Shown here piece by piece: positions 1 through 8,356 of a stretch of DNA of 64,000 nucleotides. The translations under genes were made by a program, and so were the position numbers. Numbering within the stretch: the first letter of the stretch is position 1; each line of letters starts with the position of its first letter. Source of the stretch: Photobacterium gaetbulicola Gung47 (GTDB lineage: Bacteria; Pseudomonadota; Gammaproteobacteria; Enterobacterales; Vibrionaceae); assembly GCA_000940995.1 (NCBI GenBank), contig CP005974.1:992001-1056000 (forward strand). Direction: 5' to 3'. Under the pieces are notes generated by a model. It searched no databases, was not told the origin of the DNA, and saw nothing but the letters and a program-made list of their open reading frames with translations.

Positions 1-1
1 A

Positions 2-232
2 GCGCCTCAGGCGGCCGAAGCGATGGGCATGACCGCTGAGCGCCTTAAGGAGCTTGAGCTTATTGACAACATCATCGAAGAGCCGCTGGGCGGCGCGCAT
101 CGCAATGTTGTCGAGATGTCGGCATCATTGAAAAAGCAAATCCTGGCAACATTGGAAGAGCTTGACCAGCTTGATACCGAAACCCTGCTTGAGCGCCGCT
201 ACCAGCGCCTGATGAGCTACGGTTACTGTTAA
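2..232 (+). CDS. accA: Acetyl-CoA carboxylase carboxyltransferase subunit alpha, C-terminal fragment
   Basis: The reading frame is open from the window edge and ends at TAA. The last 76 residues match the C-terminus of AccA (GMTAERLKELELIDNIIEEP, then a GGAHRN segment and a helical tail). AccA and AccD form the carboxyltransferase half of acetyl-CoA carboxylase, which moves the carboxyl group from biotin-BCCP to acetyl-CoA to make malonyl-CoA for fatty acid synthesis in the cytoplasm. The N-terminal three quarters lie outside the window. A strong hairpin with a T run follows 40 bases later, so the gene ends its transcript. It lies just before tilS, as in E. coli and vibrios. Confidence 0.93.
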   Translation, partial: APQAAEAMGMTAERLKELELIDNIIEEPLGGAHRNVVEMSASLKKQILATLEELDQLDTETLLERRYQRLMSYGYC

Positions 233-271
233 GGTGCTGAGCTTGCCTGTGCGCAAGGAAGTTTAGAAAAT

Positions 272-303
272 AACGGGTCAGCCCTTGGGCTGGCCCGTTT
301 TTT
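272..303 (+). terminator. Rho-independent terminator after accA
   Basis: A 13-bp near-perfect stem (AACGGGTCAGCCC, loop TT, then the complement) is followed directly by T6. It separates accA from tilS. Confidence 0.85.
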
Positions 304-372
304 ATTATGGATTTACCTTTGCCGGGGCTGAGAAGGTATACTTTTGCTGTGTGTTAATTCGGATGTCGCTCA

Positions 373-1695
373 ATGCTTTATGCCAACCTAGAAGCCAACC
401 TTGCAACCCTGACGGACAAATCAGCCCGTTTCGTTCTTGCCCTCAGTGGCGGCATGGACTCGCGGGTGCTGCTGCATTTGATGGGGCGCTATTTAGAACG
501 TAACCCAGCGGCATCCTGCAAAGCCGTCCATGTTCATCACGGCCTGAGTACCAATGCCGATCACTGGGTAGAGCTCTGTGCCGGGTGGGCCAAAGAGACG
601 GGTATCGACTTGGTGGTTGAAAGGGTTTCTCTGGCTTTGGGCAAGCGGACAAGTGTCGAACAGCAGGCCAGGGAGGCCCGTTATGCGGCCTTGCGCACCC
701 ATATCCAGCCCGGTGATATCCTGCTGACAGCCCAGCATGCCGACGACCAACTGGAAACCGTGCTGCTGGCCCTGAAGCGGGGGAGTGGGCCGGCCGGGTT
801 ATCGGCCATGCCGCAATGCACGGCTTTTGCAACTGGCTGGCATCTTCGCCCTTTGCTTGACCAGCCGCGTGCTGCCATTGAGCAGTACGCCCACCAATAC
901 AGTCTTGAGTGGGTGGAGGACGAGAGCAACCGCGATGAGCGCTATGACCGCAATTTCCTGCGCCATCAGATCACCCCGTTGTTGCATGCCCGTTGGCCGG
1001 GGATCCGCAAAGCCGTTGCCCGCAGTGCAGCCTTGTGTGCCGAGCAGGAAGCCCTGTTACAGGAGCTGCTTGCCGAGCAGCTCAGTAAGGCCATCTCGGC
1101 CGATCAGAGTTTGGATATCGCCTGCCTGTGTGCGGACAAGCCGGGGAACGAGCGGCGGGCTAAGGCGCTGTTGCGCTATTGGCTTGCTGCTGTCGGTGTG
1201 AAAATGCCGTCGCAGGCCCAGCTCGATCAGATATGGTATTCGGTCGTGCTGGCCAAGCCGGATGCCAATCCCAAGGTGTGCTGGGGCGAGGTGGAAGTGC
1301 GCCGGTTTCGCAGCCGTTTGTATGTTGTCCGGCCATGGCCGGCTGTCTCCGGTGATGTGGTTCCGCTGCGGCTAAACGAAGTCAGCCCGCTACCTGCGTC
1401 ATTGGGCTCGTTGGTGCTGGCGGAGTCAGGGCATGGGCAGCTGCGCCGTCCGCGGCCAGAAGAGCCGCTGTCGGTGCGCTTTGAGCCCGCAGGGCTGGAG
1501 GTCCAGCCGGTAGGCCGGGTCGGCAAGCGCAAGCTGAAGAAGCTGTTTCAGGAGTATGGGGTACCTAGCTGGCAACGGCGGCGGACCCCACTGCTTTTCT
1601 ATGGCGAGGCGCTGGCGGCGGTGGCTGGATTGTTTGTTGTCGAGGCTTTTGCTGGCAAAGATTGTGATCTGATCTGGCACTACGAGCAGGAATAA
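373..1695 (+). CDS. tilS: tRNA(Ile)-lysidine synthetase
   Basis: The 440-residue protein carries the N-type ATP pyrophosphatase motif SGGMDS at residues 25-30, followed by an HHG segment and the QQAREARYAAL stretch typical of TilS. The C-terminal part (GRVGKRKLKKLFQEYGVPSW) matches the TilS C-terminal RNA-binding domain. The enzyme uses ATP and lysine to convert C34 of the CAU anticodon of tRNA-Ile2 to lysidine, so that it reads AUA. It acts in the cytoplasm and is usually essential. The length equals that of E. coli TilS within about ten residues. The gene follows accA, as in many gammaproteobacteria, and stands alone behind the accA terminator. Confidence 0.95.
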   Translation: MLYANLEANLATLTDKSARFVLALSGGMDSRVLLHLMGRYLERNPAASCKAVHVHHGLSTNADHWVELCAGWAKETGIDLVVERVSLALGKRTSVEQQAREARYAALRTHIQPGDILLTAQHADDQLETVLLALKRGSGPAGLSAMPQCTAFATGWHLRPLLDQPRAAIEQYAHQYSLEWVEDESNRDERYDRNFLRHQITPLLHARWPGIRKAVARSAALCAEQEALLQELLAEQLSKAISADQSLDIACLCADKPGNERRAKALLRYWLAAVGVKMPSQAQLDQIWYSVVLAKPDANPKVCWGEVEVRRFRSRLYVVRPWPAVSGDVVPLRLNEVSPLPASLGSLVLAESGHGQLRRPRPEEPLSVRFEPAGLEVQPVGRVGKRKLKKLFQEYGVPSWQRRRTPLLFYGEALAAVAGLFVVEAFAGKDCDLIWHYEQE

Positions 1696-1825
1696 GTGCA
1701 CAATATCAATACTTAGTTTGGTATTTATTGTTGAAAAAAGGCACAATTTAAAGTGCTGAGTGTGTTGTCGTGCCAGCGTCACCCCGGAAGGGGGAATGGA
1801 TAACAGAGATAATAATGAGGACCTG

Positions 1826-2137
1826 ATGAAGAAAGTATTAGCTTGTGTAATGTTAGCGGCCGTAATGGCAAGTCCAGCGATGGCTGCGGGCGATCCGGTC
1901 GCCGGAAAGGCTAAAGCTGCAGTATGTGCAGCCTGTCATGGGGCTGATGGCGTAGCGGTGATTCCTGGTTACCCAAATCTCAAAGGGCAGAATGAGCAGT
2001 ATCTGGTCAGCTCGCTGAAGGCATACAAAAACAAAGAGCGTAACGGTGGCATGGCCATGGTGATGCAGCCGCAGGCTTCCATGCTTAGTGACAACGATAT
2101 TGCCAATGTCGCGGCGTATTTTTCACAAATGAAATGA
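1826..2137 (+). CDS. Small periplasmic c-type cytochrome
   Basis: The 103-residue protein begins with a Sec signal peptide (MKKVLACVMLAAVMASPAMA, cleavage expected after residue 20). One haem-binding CxxCH motif, CAACH, lies at residues 34-38, and methionines around MQPQASML could supply the distal haem ligand. This fits the cytochrome c553/c5 class of soluble periplasmic electron carriers. The start chosen has AGGA seven bases upstream; an in-frame extension to 1760 lacks a site and would bury the signal peptide. A strong terminator follows, so the gene is probably monocistronic. The exact redox partner cannot be told from the sequence. Confidence 0.85.
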   Translation: MKKVLACVMLAAVMASPAMAAGDPVAGKAKAAVCAACHGADGVAVIPGYPNLKGQNEQYLVSSLKAYKNKERNGGMAMVMQPQASMLSDNDIANVAAYFSQMK

Positions 2138-2200
2138 TCCCTGCGCCATCAGTAGCCGGTTGATCTCTCAGGCTACCTAGCACAACAGTTAACCACGGTC

Positions 2201-2240
2201 GCCCAGCCCTTTTCTTGCAAAGGGGCTGGGCGATTTTTTT
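2201..2240 (+). terminator. Terminator after the cytochrome c gene
   Basis: The inverted repeat GCCCAGCCC...GGGCTGGGC spans 2201-2231 and is followed by a T7 run. Confidence 0.85.
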
Positions 2241-2252
2241 ATGGCTGAACGC

Positions 2253-2270
2253 TGTAAACTAATATTTCCA
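2253..2270 (+). promoter_or_regulatory. TyrR box upstream of the aromatic amino acid permease
   Basis: TGTAAA, six bases, then TTTCCA: 11 of 12 fixed positions of the TyrR consensus TGTAAA-N6-TTTACA. It lies 107 bases before the start of the TyrP/Mtr-type permease, the gene class that TyrR controls in E. coli. That TyrR acts here is an inference. Confidence 0.6.
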
Positions 2271-2377
2271 TCTGGTTGATTATCTTTTGCCCAAATGATT
2301 ACTCTGCTGTTGCGTTAAATGCCAGAACACATTATTGTACTAGCACGCTGATACAATAAAATTATCTAGGAGTCATT

Positions 2378-3589
2378 ATGAGTAAACCATCCACCCTTGG
2401 AGGCGCGTGCATTATCGCCAGTGTCTGTGTTGGGGCCGGCATGCTTGGGTTGCCAAGTGCAGGTGCGGGTGCGTGGACGTTATGGAGCGTGATTGCCATT
2501 TCTTTCACTATGATCATGATGACGCTGTCTGGTTGGTTGCTGCTGGAAGCCCTCAAGCATTATGAACTCAAAGCGTCGTTCAATACCGTTGCCAAGGATG
2601 TATTGAGCGGAAAGGTCAATTTTATCAATAATTTGTCGCTGTATTTTGTGGGAGGGATTCTGCTTTACGCGTATATTTCATCGTCCGGTATGATTTTCAG
2701 TGAAATGCTGGGGGTGACGCGCGAGTTGGCTTCGGTCTTGTTTGTTGCACTCTGTTCGGCTTTTGTCCTGCACTCTACCCGCGCTGTGGACCGTATTTCC
2801 ATGGTACTGATCCTGTTTATGATCATTAGCTTTGTACTGGGTGTTTCCGGGCTGGCTTCTAATATCAGTGTGCCAGTGCTATTTGCCCAAGGCGAAGGGG
2901 AAAGCGCTTACTCGGCCTATGCCTTAGCCCTGTTGCCGGTCGCGCTAACGTCATTTGGTTATCACCATTCGGTCAGTACCATGCGTGATTACTATCAGGA
3001 TGAGCACCGTGCCAAAAAAGCCATCCTTGGCGGCACTCTGATTGCCCTGACATTCTATCTCGGCTGGGTGATCTGTATCTTCGGCAACCTGCCGCGTCAA
3101 GATTTCGGCCCAGTAGTTGCTGCTGGTGGCGGTGTGGATGCCCTGATGTCGGCACTGACATCAGCTATTGATTCAAACAGCATTAAACAAGCCCTGCATA
3201 TCTTTTCTATTGCCGCGATTGTTTCATCATTTATTGGTGTTGGGCTGGGGGTGTTCGATTACTTGGCTGATCTATTTGGTTTTGCGGATGATAAGCAAGG
3301 GCGACTAAAAACCTGGGGTGTGACATTTGTGCCGCCATTGGTGTTCTCGTTAGTGGCGCCGTTTGGTTTTGTTGCGGCGATTGGTTTAGCCGGTGCGGCT
3401 GCAACGATTTGGACCTGTATCATCCCGGCGACGTTGGCAAAAACACTGCGTCAACGCGCACCGGAGCAAGAAGGCTTTGTGGTTCCCGGGGGGAATGCGA
3501 CGATTTATGTGGTCATGGCATTTGGGGGGCTGACCGCTGCCTTCCACCTACTGGCAATGGCAAATATGCTGCCTGTTTTCAGGGGCTAG
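2378..3589 (+). CDS. Aromatic amino acid permease of the HAAAP family (TyrP/Mtr/TnaB type)
   Basis: The 403-residue protein has about eleven hydrophobic segments and opens with the family signature GGACIIASVCVGAGMLGLPS, the first helix of hydroxy/aromatic amino acid permeases. Family members take up tyrosine, tryptophan or phenylalanine with protons across the inner membrane. A strong ribosome site (TAGGAG) precedes the ATG. A near-consensus TyrR box lies upstream, which favours a tyrosine or tryptophan substrate. Which of the two cannot be decided by eye, so no symbol is given. The gene stands alone between two terminators. Confidence 0.88.
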   Translation: MSKPSTLGGACIIASVCVGAGMLGLPSAGAGAWTLWSVIAISFTMIMMTLSGWLLLEALKHYELKASFNTVAKDVLSGKVNFINNLSLYFVGGILLYAYISSSGMIFSEMLGVTRELASVLFVALCSAFVLHSTRAVDRISMVLILFMIISFVLGVSGLASNISVPVLFAQGEGESAYSAYALALLPVALTSFGYHHSVSTMRDYYQDEHRAKKAILGGTLIALTFYLGWVICIFGNLPRQDFGPVVAAGGGVDALMSALTSAIDSNSIKQALHIFSIAAIVSSFIGVGLGVFDYLADLFGFADDKQGRLKTWGVTFVPPLVFSLVAPFGFVAAIGLAGAAATIWTCIIPATLAKTLRQRAPEQEGFVVPGGNATIYVVMAFGGLTAAFHLLAMANMLPVFRG

Positions 3590-3629
3590 GCTAGCGCTAG
3601 GGTGAACATCTCGTCCTGAATGAATGGAT

Positions 3630-3659
3630 AAAAAACGGAAGCCTTGGCTTCCGTTTTTT
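3630..3659. terminator. Bidirectional terminator between the permease and the DUF4250 gene
   Basis: A perfect 8-bp stem CGGAAGCC / GGCTTCCG with a TT loop (3636-3653) is flanked by A6 on the left and T6 on the right, so it can serve the + strand permease and the - strand DUF4250 gene. Confidence 0.85.
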
Positions 3660-3713
3660 GTTCACTGCGGGCTGATTGCTCATTGATAGCTCTACGCCCC
3701 GGAGCTCGCTTGC

Positions 3714-3902
3714 TTACCTAAATTGTTTGGCATCTGGCAGGTAGTCAAAACCGGCACCGGCTAGCCTGGCAACCAGTTTGTCTTTGTCGATATCGTAGTA
3801 TTTGACCAGGGCATCCAGATCACCGAACTCATCACGGATTTTCATGTTGACGATGCTCATCAGCATGACAGGATCCATAGTCTCGTATTTGTTCAAATCC
3901 AT
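3714..3902 (-). CDS. DUF4250 domain protein
   Basis: This 62-residue soluble protein matches DUF4250: an N-terminal PVMLMSIVNMKIRDEFGDLD segment, a middle YDIDKDKLVARL helix and a C-terminal GFDYLPDAKQF. The segment LDALVKYYDIDKDKL looks like a helix-turn-helix-sized unit, but no function is established for the family. Its ATG shares one base with the TAA of yaeP (TAATG), which points to translational coupling and a two-gene operon. It is easily missed because of its size. Confidence 0.8.
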   Translation of the reverse strand: MDLNKYETMDPVMLMSIVNMKIRDEFGDLDALVKYYDIDKDKLVARLAGAGFDYLPDAKQFR

Positions 3903-4108
3903 TACGCGTCCTCGTGGTCGCTCATCAGCAGGTTGGCGGCGGCAAAGGCTGCGCGTTCGCGGACTTCCTCTGGCAGCGTGTCGTTGGCTGCGATGTCATT
4001 CAGTGCCTTGACGGCGCAGTGAATCGCATTGGGAATATAGCCGAGCTCACCGCCGCCGATCTGCGCGTAGATCATACGTACTTGCTCGCAGCACTCGTAA
4101 ATTTTCAT
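3902..4108 (-). CDS. yaeP: YaeP (UPF0253 family) protein
   Basis: The 68-residue protein matches E. coli YaeP along its length, notably the segments GELGYIPNAIHCAVKALN and ERAAFAAANLLMSD. The start chosen has AAGGA eight bases upstream; the longer in-frame start at 4141 has no site. Its role is unknown. In E. coli yaeP sits beside rof (a Rho inhibitor) and tilS; here rof is absent at this place and a DUF4250 gene overlaps the yaeP stop codon instead. Confidence 0.88.
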   Translation of the reverse strand: MKIYECCEQVRMIYAQIGGGELGYIPNAIHCAVKALNDIAANDTLPEEVRERAAFAAANLLMSDHEDA

Positions 4109-4254
4109 AGTTTTGTCCTTCATAAACAGTGATTTCGGCAACTAACTAGCCATAGTGGGTTGGCGAAAGCATGCTTTAATATTGCTGGCGGGCAGCACCC
4201 AGATGTTGGCAGGTATTACTATACCAAAGACTGGCTGGGGACGGCAGAGCGGAT

Positions 4255-5115
4255 TTAGCGGGTACGTTTTTGTTTGTATAGATGGCGATCAGCGCGGTCA
4301 ACCAAGGTGATATTGGTATCGCCTTTCTGGTAGACGCTAAAGCCGCTGGAGCAACCTATTTTCAGGGTACGCAGGATAGCATCGTCTGCCATCAAGCTAT
4401 CTAGCCGGCGGATCACATGAAGGGCTGCTGCGTCAGTCGCAGGTTGGAGTAGGACCGCAAATTCATCACCCCCTATGCGGTAGCAGCGGTCTGTTGCCCG
4501 AACTGATTTTTTCAAAAGCAGTGCGAAGTGGCGGATCACCTTATCACCGTCGGGGTGGCCAAACCGATCGTTGACCTGTTTGAAGTTGTCGAGGTCGAAC
4601 ATGGTCAGTACCAGGCCGATATTGCGTCTTTCGCTCATTGCGATCGCATGGCTGATATCTTGCTCAAAGCTGTTGCGGTTGCCAAGGCCGGAGAGGTAAT
4701 CCCGCAGCGCCATATTTTTGACCCGGCGGTATTCTAGTGCACAGGCCAGCGGTCCGGCAAATAGACGGTGGTAGGTATGAAGCAGGTTGACCTCGTCTCT
4801 ATCGAGGGCATAAGGGGTATGGTATTGCAGCTTGCCCAAGTCCTGCTTATTGAAACGGAGGATGAAGGTTTGCCGGAATTGCGTATTGGTACCTTGGCGG
4901 ACGAGGGTGGTTGTATCATCTGAGTGCCAGGTTAACCTGTTGATATCTATCTGTTTTTCAATCTCCCTGATGAAGATATCAAACAATAAGTTGATATCCA
5001 GCTTCCCTTGGAGTTTTTGTAGCAACAGCAGGCGCTGATCAGCCCCAAGGGGTTTGGTCCTTGGTTTTGCATATTGGCTATCGGCCAGCTTGTCATTCCA
5101 GTGGAGAGGTTCCAT
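4255..5115 (-). CDS. GGDEF-domain diguanylate cyclase
   Basis: The 286-residue protein has a C-terminal GGDEF domain (about residues 135-284) with an intact active site GGDEF at 215-219 and an inhibitory-site motif RATD at 206-209, exactly five residues ahead. The substrate-side motifs FDLDNFKQVND and GHPDGD are also intact, so it should make c-di-GMP from two GTP and be product-inhibited. The N-terminal 130 residues are soluble, without membrane segments or a recognised sensor; the region resembles a small GAF-like fold, which is a guess. It is flanked by non-operonic genes. The signal it answers to cannot be seen. Confidence 0.88.
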   Translation of the reverse strand: MEPLHWNDKLADSQYAKPRTKPLGADQRLLLLQKLQGKLDINLLFDIFIREIEKQIDINRLTWHSDDTTTLVRQGTNTQFRQTFILRFNKQDLGKLQYHTPYALDRDEVNLLHTYHRLFAGPLACALEYRRVKNMALRDYLSGLGNRNSFEQDISHAIAMSERRNIGLVLTMFDLDNFKQVNDRFGHPDGDKVIRHFALLLKKSVRATDRCYRIGGDEFAVLLQPATDAAALHVIRRLDSLMADDAILRTLKIGCSSGFSVYQKGDTNITLVDRADRHLYKQKRTR

Positions 5116-5194
5116 ACAGGCGTCAAAAAATTAATAGGGAACTTACTATAGGCAATTATTAAGCCATTTCAATACCTAAACTGAGTTTATATTA

Positions 5195-6328
5195 TTAATT
5201 ACCTGATTTAATTAAGAAACTGCGAAGAAGGGCTTCTTTTTCCTGGGTGTCTTCATACCCCATCTTGATCAGGGCATGGATGTAGGCGGGTTCGAACAGG
5301 ATATAGCTGGTGATGGCAGCATCATCCTTGGGGCTGATACCGATTAACTGCATCAAACCGCGGGTCATGGGAGGAAGGTGGCAGTAGTACTTGCGGGCAA
5401 GGTGCTCAAAGGACCGGCTAGGTGACAGGTGGAAAGGCTCGATTTTCCTCAGCTTCTGCTTTTCCTGGATGGACGGCATACTGTCAATCAGCGCATTGAT
5501 CCGGGAGAGGTTTTCCAAATCGGCGGTCAGGGTGTCACTGAAAATCGTATCCATCAGATGGCCACCCAGGGCTGCCAGCCCTGGCGCCCGGGTGTGATCG
5601 GGACTATCAAGCTTTTGGTTGATGAGATCGATGATCAGTATTTTATCCGCCCCCATTTTGAGCGAAGGGCGCAGTGGAGCCAACTGGTGGATGGAGCCAT
5701 CCCCATAGTAGGCTTGGCCGATGCGGGTCGCGGGGAACACCAAGGGAATGGCGGAAGAGGCCAGCAGGTGATCGGTGGTGATCAGTGAGCGGCGTCCCTT
5801 CGACTTGGCCCTGTCCCACTCGTTGATGTCTGATTGGCCTTGGAAAAAACTGACGGAGTGACCGCTTTTGTAGCTGGAGGCGGTGATGGAAATGCCGTGG
5901 AGATTACCGGCTGCAATCTGCTTCTCCAGTCGGGAGTAGTTATTGACCTGGTTGAGCAGTTGGCGCAAGGGGCGGTTGTTGAGCAAGCCAAAAGGGGGGC
6001 GATCGTGGTGGTGGGCTTGCAGGCGAGCAAACCACTGGCTGATAAGGTAACCACTCATGCCGCGAGGCGTCGTCGCAAAAATGCGCCGGCTATGCAAGCG
6101 TGACCAGATCCATTCCAGCTTTTTGACCCCCAGACGAAAGCAGGAGGCGTAACAAGCGATTGAAGTGGCGTTGATAGCCCCTGCCGAGGTCCCGCAGTAA
6201 ATACTGAACGGACTGTGGTGAACCCGTGGATACCATTCGGAAATGGCCTTGAGAACCCCGACCTGGTAGGCTGCCCTTGCTCCCCCCCCGGTGAGGAGCA
6301 GGCTGATCCGTGGCTTTTCCTTGCCCAT
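5195..6328 (-). CDS. Patatin-like phospholipase
   Basis: The 377-residue protein shows the patatin oxyanion motif GGGARAAYQVG (residues 14-24), the nucleophile elbow GTSAG (46-50, Ser48) and the catalytic dyad Asp in YYGDGS (Asp210). Bacterial patatins hydrolyse acyl esters of phospholipids. The second motif reads DGS rather than the commoner DGG/DGA, but the Asp is kept. No signal peptide is evident, so it is probably cytoplasmic or peripheral to the inner membrane, like RssA. AGGAG lies four bases before the ATG. The C-terminal 150 residues are not recognised. The substrate is unknown. Confidence 0.85.
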   Translation of the reverse strand: MGKEKPRISLLLTGGGARAAYQVGVLKAISEWYPRVHHSPFSIYCGTSAGAINATSIACYASCFRLGVKKLEWIWSRLHSRRIFATTPRGMSGYLISQWFARLQAHHHDRPPFGLLNNRPLRQLLNQVNNYSRLEKQIAAGNLHGISITASSYKSGHSVSFFQGQSDINEWDRAKSKGRRSLITTDHLLASSAIPLVFPATRIGQAYYGDGSIHQLAPLRPSLKMGADKILIIDLINQKLDSPDHTRAPGLAALGGHLMDTIFSDTLTADLENLSRINALIDSMPSIQEKQKLRKIEPFHLSPSRSFEHLARKYYCHLPPMTRGLMQLIGISPKDDAAITSYILFEPAYIHALIKMGYEDTQEKEALLRSFLIKSGN

Positions 6329-6430
6329 AGCGCTCCTTTCTTTTTTTTCTACCTATAACTATACCCCTAATTTTCACACCTGTTGCAATTTTGCAGGGTA
6401 ATAAGGTAGATAAGCTATTGGGCAGCAGGT

Positions 6431-6455
6431 AAAAAAAAGCCTCCGCAAGGGAGGC
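6431..6455 (-). terminator. Terminator after proS
   Basis: On the minus strand GCCTCCC, loop TTG, then CGGAGGC, is followed by T8 (A8 at 6431-6438 on the plus strand). It lies 25 bases past the proS stop. Confidence 0.85.
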
Positions 6456-6480
6456 CTTTGGTAACTGAATCGTTTTTCGA

Positions 6481-8196
6481 TTAAGCCAGTTTCTGCTTAA
6501 CGAACTCAACGATATCTGCCACAGCAACACCTTCTTTGGTGCCGGCACGACGGTTTTTGTATTCCATCTCGCCGTTTTCTAGGCTGCGGTTACCGATCAC
6601 GATAGTGTGCGGGATACCGAGCAGTTCGTGGTCGGCGAACATGACACCCGGGCGCTCTTTACGGTCGTCGAACAGGACTTCGATACCGGCAGCAGTCAGC
6701 TCAGCGTAGAGCTTCTCAGCCGCTTCCTTCACTTCAGCCGATTTCGCCATGTTCATCGGTACGATAGAGACCTGGAATGGAGCGATCGCGTCAGGCCAGA
6801 TGATGCCGTTTTCGTCGTTGTTCTGCTCAATAGCAGAAGCAACCACACGGGATACACCGATGCCGTAACAGCCCATTTCTAGGATAACGTTCTTGCCGTC
6901 TTGGCCAAGCACGCCACAGTTCATTTTCTCTGAGTAGTTAGTACCCAGCTGGAAGATGTGGCCGACTTCGATACCGCGCTTAAGCTGGATCGTACCCTGA
7001 CCGCATGGGCTTGGGTCACCTTCAACCACGTTGCGTAGGTCTTCTACCTGGCCAAGCTCAACATCACGGCCCCAGTTGATACCGAAGTAGTGTTTGTCGT
7101 CAACGTTAGCACCAGCGCCGAAGTCGCTCATTACCGCCACAGAGCGGTCAATGATGAACGGCAGTTTCAGGCCTACTGGGCCTAGAGAGCCTGGGCCTGC
7201 ACCGATCAGGGCTCGGATTTCTTCTTCGGTTGCCATCTCAAGCGGAGAAGCAACTTCTTTAAGGTTTTCGGCTTTAACTTCGTTTAGCTCGTGATCACCA
7301 CGGATGATCAGGGCAACAAGCTCTGCATCGATTTCGTCAGAGGCTTTAACGAACAGTGTCTTGACCGTTTTCTCGATTGGCAGCTCGAACTGCTCAACAA
7401 GCTCAGCGATAGTTTTCGCGTTTGGCGTGTCAACCAGCGTCATCTCTTGCGTTGGCGCAGCCAGCTCAGTAGCAGGGGCCAGGGCTTCTGCTTTTTCGAT
7501 GTTTGCTGCGTAATCAGACTCGGTAGAGAAAGCGATCAAGTCTTCACCGCTCTCAGCCAAGACGTGGAACTCGTGAGAGCCGCTACCACCGATGGCACCG
7601 GTATCAGCCAGTACTGGGCGGTAGTCCAGACCCATACGGTCAAATGCCTTACAGTATGCTTCATGCATGGCTTCGTAAGACTTCTTAAGGCCTTCTTTGT
7701 CAATATCAAAGCTGTACGCATCCATCATGCTGAATTCACGGGCGCGCATTACACCGAAGCGAGGGCGGCGTTCGTCACGGAATTTAGTCTGGATTTGGTA
7801 CAGGTTTAGCGGCAGCTGCTTGTAAGAACTCACTTCGTTACGCACAAGGCTAGTGATCACTTCTTCAGCTGTCGGGCTAAGTACAAACGGACGGTCATGG
7901 CGGTCAGTAAAGCGAAGTAGCTCAGCGCCCATCTTTTCAGAACGGCCTGTCTCTTCCCATAGTTCGAACGGCTGAACCACGGGCATCAAAGTCTCAACAG
8001 CACCTGCATTGTTGATTTCTTCGCGAACAATGTTCTCGACCTTACGTAAAACACGCAGACCTGTAGGCAGCCAGGTGTAAAGACCTGAAGCCAGCTTACG
8101 GATCATACCTGCACGAAGCATTAGCTGGTGGCTAACAACTTCTGCGTCATTTGGAGTCTCCTTCAGGGTAGAAAGAAGATAGTTACTGGTACGCAT
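6481..8196 (-). CDS. proS: Prolyl-tRNA synthetase
   Basis: The 571-residue protein is the bacterial-type class II ProRS. It shows MRTSNYLLSTLKETP at the N-terminus, class II motif 2 (FRDERRPRFGVMRAREF), the inserted YbaK-like editing domain between motifs 2 and 3 (about 230-390, with the GDHELNEVKAEN segment), and motif 3 plus the anticodon-binding domain at the end. It charges tRNA-Pro and its insertion domain deacylates Ala-tRNA-Pro. The start at 8196 gives the family length (E. coli 572); an in-frame extension to 8304 is not part of the family. Convergent or operonic partners are absent. Confidence 0.96.
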   Translation of the reverse strand: MRTSNYLLSTLKETPNDAEVVSHQLMLRAGMIRKLASGLYTWLPTGLRVLRKVENIVREEINNAGAVETLMPVVQPFELWEETGRSEKMGAELLRFTDRHDRPFVLSPTAEEVITSLVRNEVSSYKQLPLNLYQIQTKFRDERRPRFGVMRAREFSMMDAYSFDIDKEGLKKSYEAMHEAYCKAFDRMGLDYRPVLADTGAIGGSGSHEFHVLAESGEDLIAFSTESDYAANIEKAEALAPATELAAPTQEMTLVDTPNAKTIAELVEQFELPIEKTVKTLFVKASDEIDAELVALIIRGDHELNEVKAENLKEVASPLEMATEEEIRALIGAGPGSLGPVGLKLPFIIDRSVAVMSDFGAGANVDDKHYFGINWGRDVELGQVEDLRNVVEGDPSPCGQGTIQLKRGIEVGHIFQLGTNYSEKMNCGVLGQDGKNVILEMGCYGIGVSRVVASAIEQNNDENGIIWPDAIAPFQVSIVPMNMAKSAEVKEAAEKLYAELTAAGIEVLFDDRKERPGVMFADHELLGIPHTIVIGNRSLENGEMEYKNRRAGTKEGVAVADIVEFVKQKLA

Positions 8197-8356
8197 TGAT
8201 GGTATCCGTTTGTTTAGATGAAAATAAGGAATGTGGGGGACAGGCCCCAGCCACCGATATAGGCGGTAACCGCATATACTACCAGCCAATTGGCCGTTAG
8301 CCAAAGGGATTGGATAGCCGCAGCGGGGAAATTGCCCTCAAACAGAGCCCCCAGGG

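Noticed and set aside
7291..7809. 172-codon plus-strand frame opposite proS
   Set aside because: Antisense shadow of the ProRS coding region without a start site or motifs.
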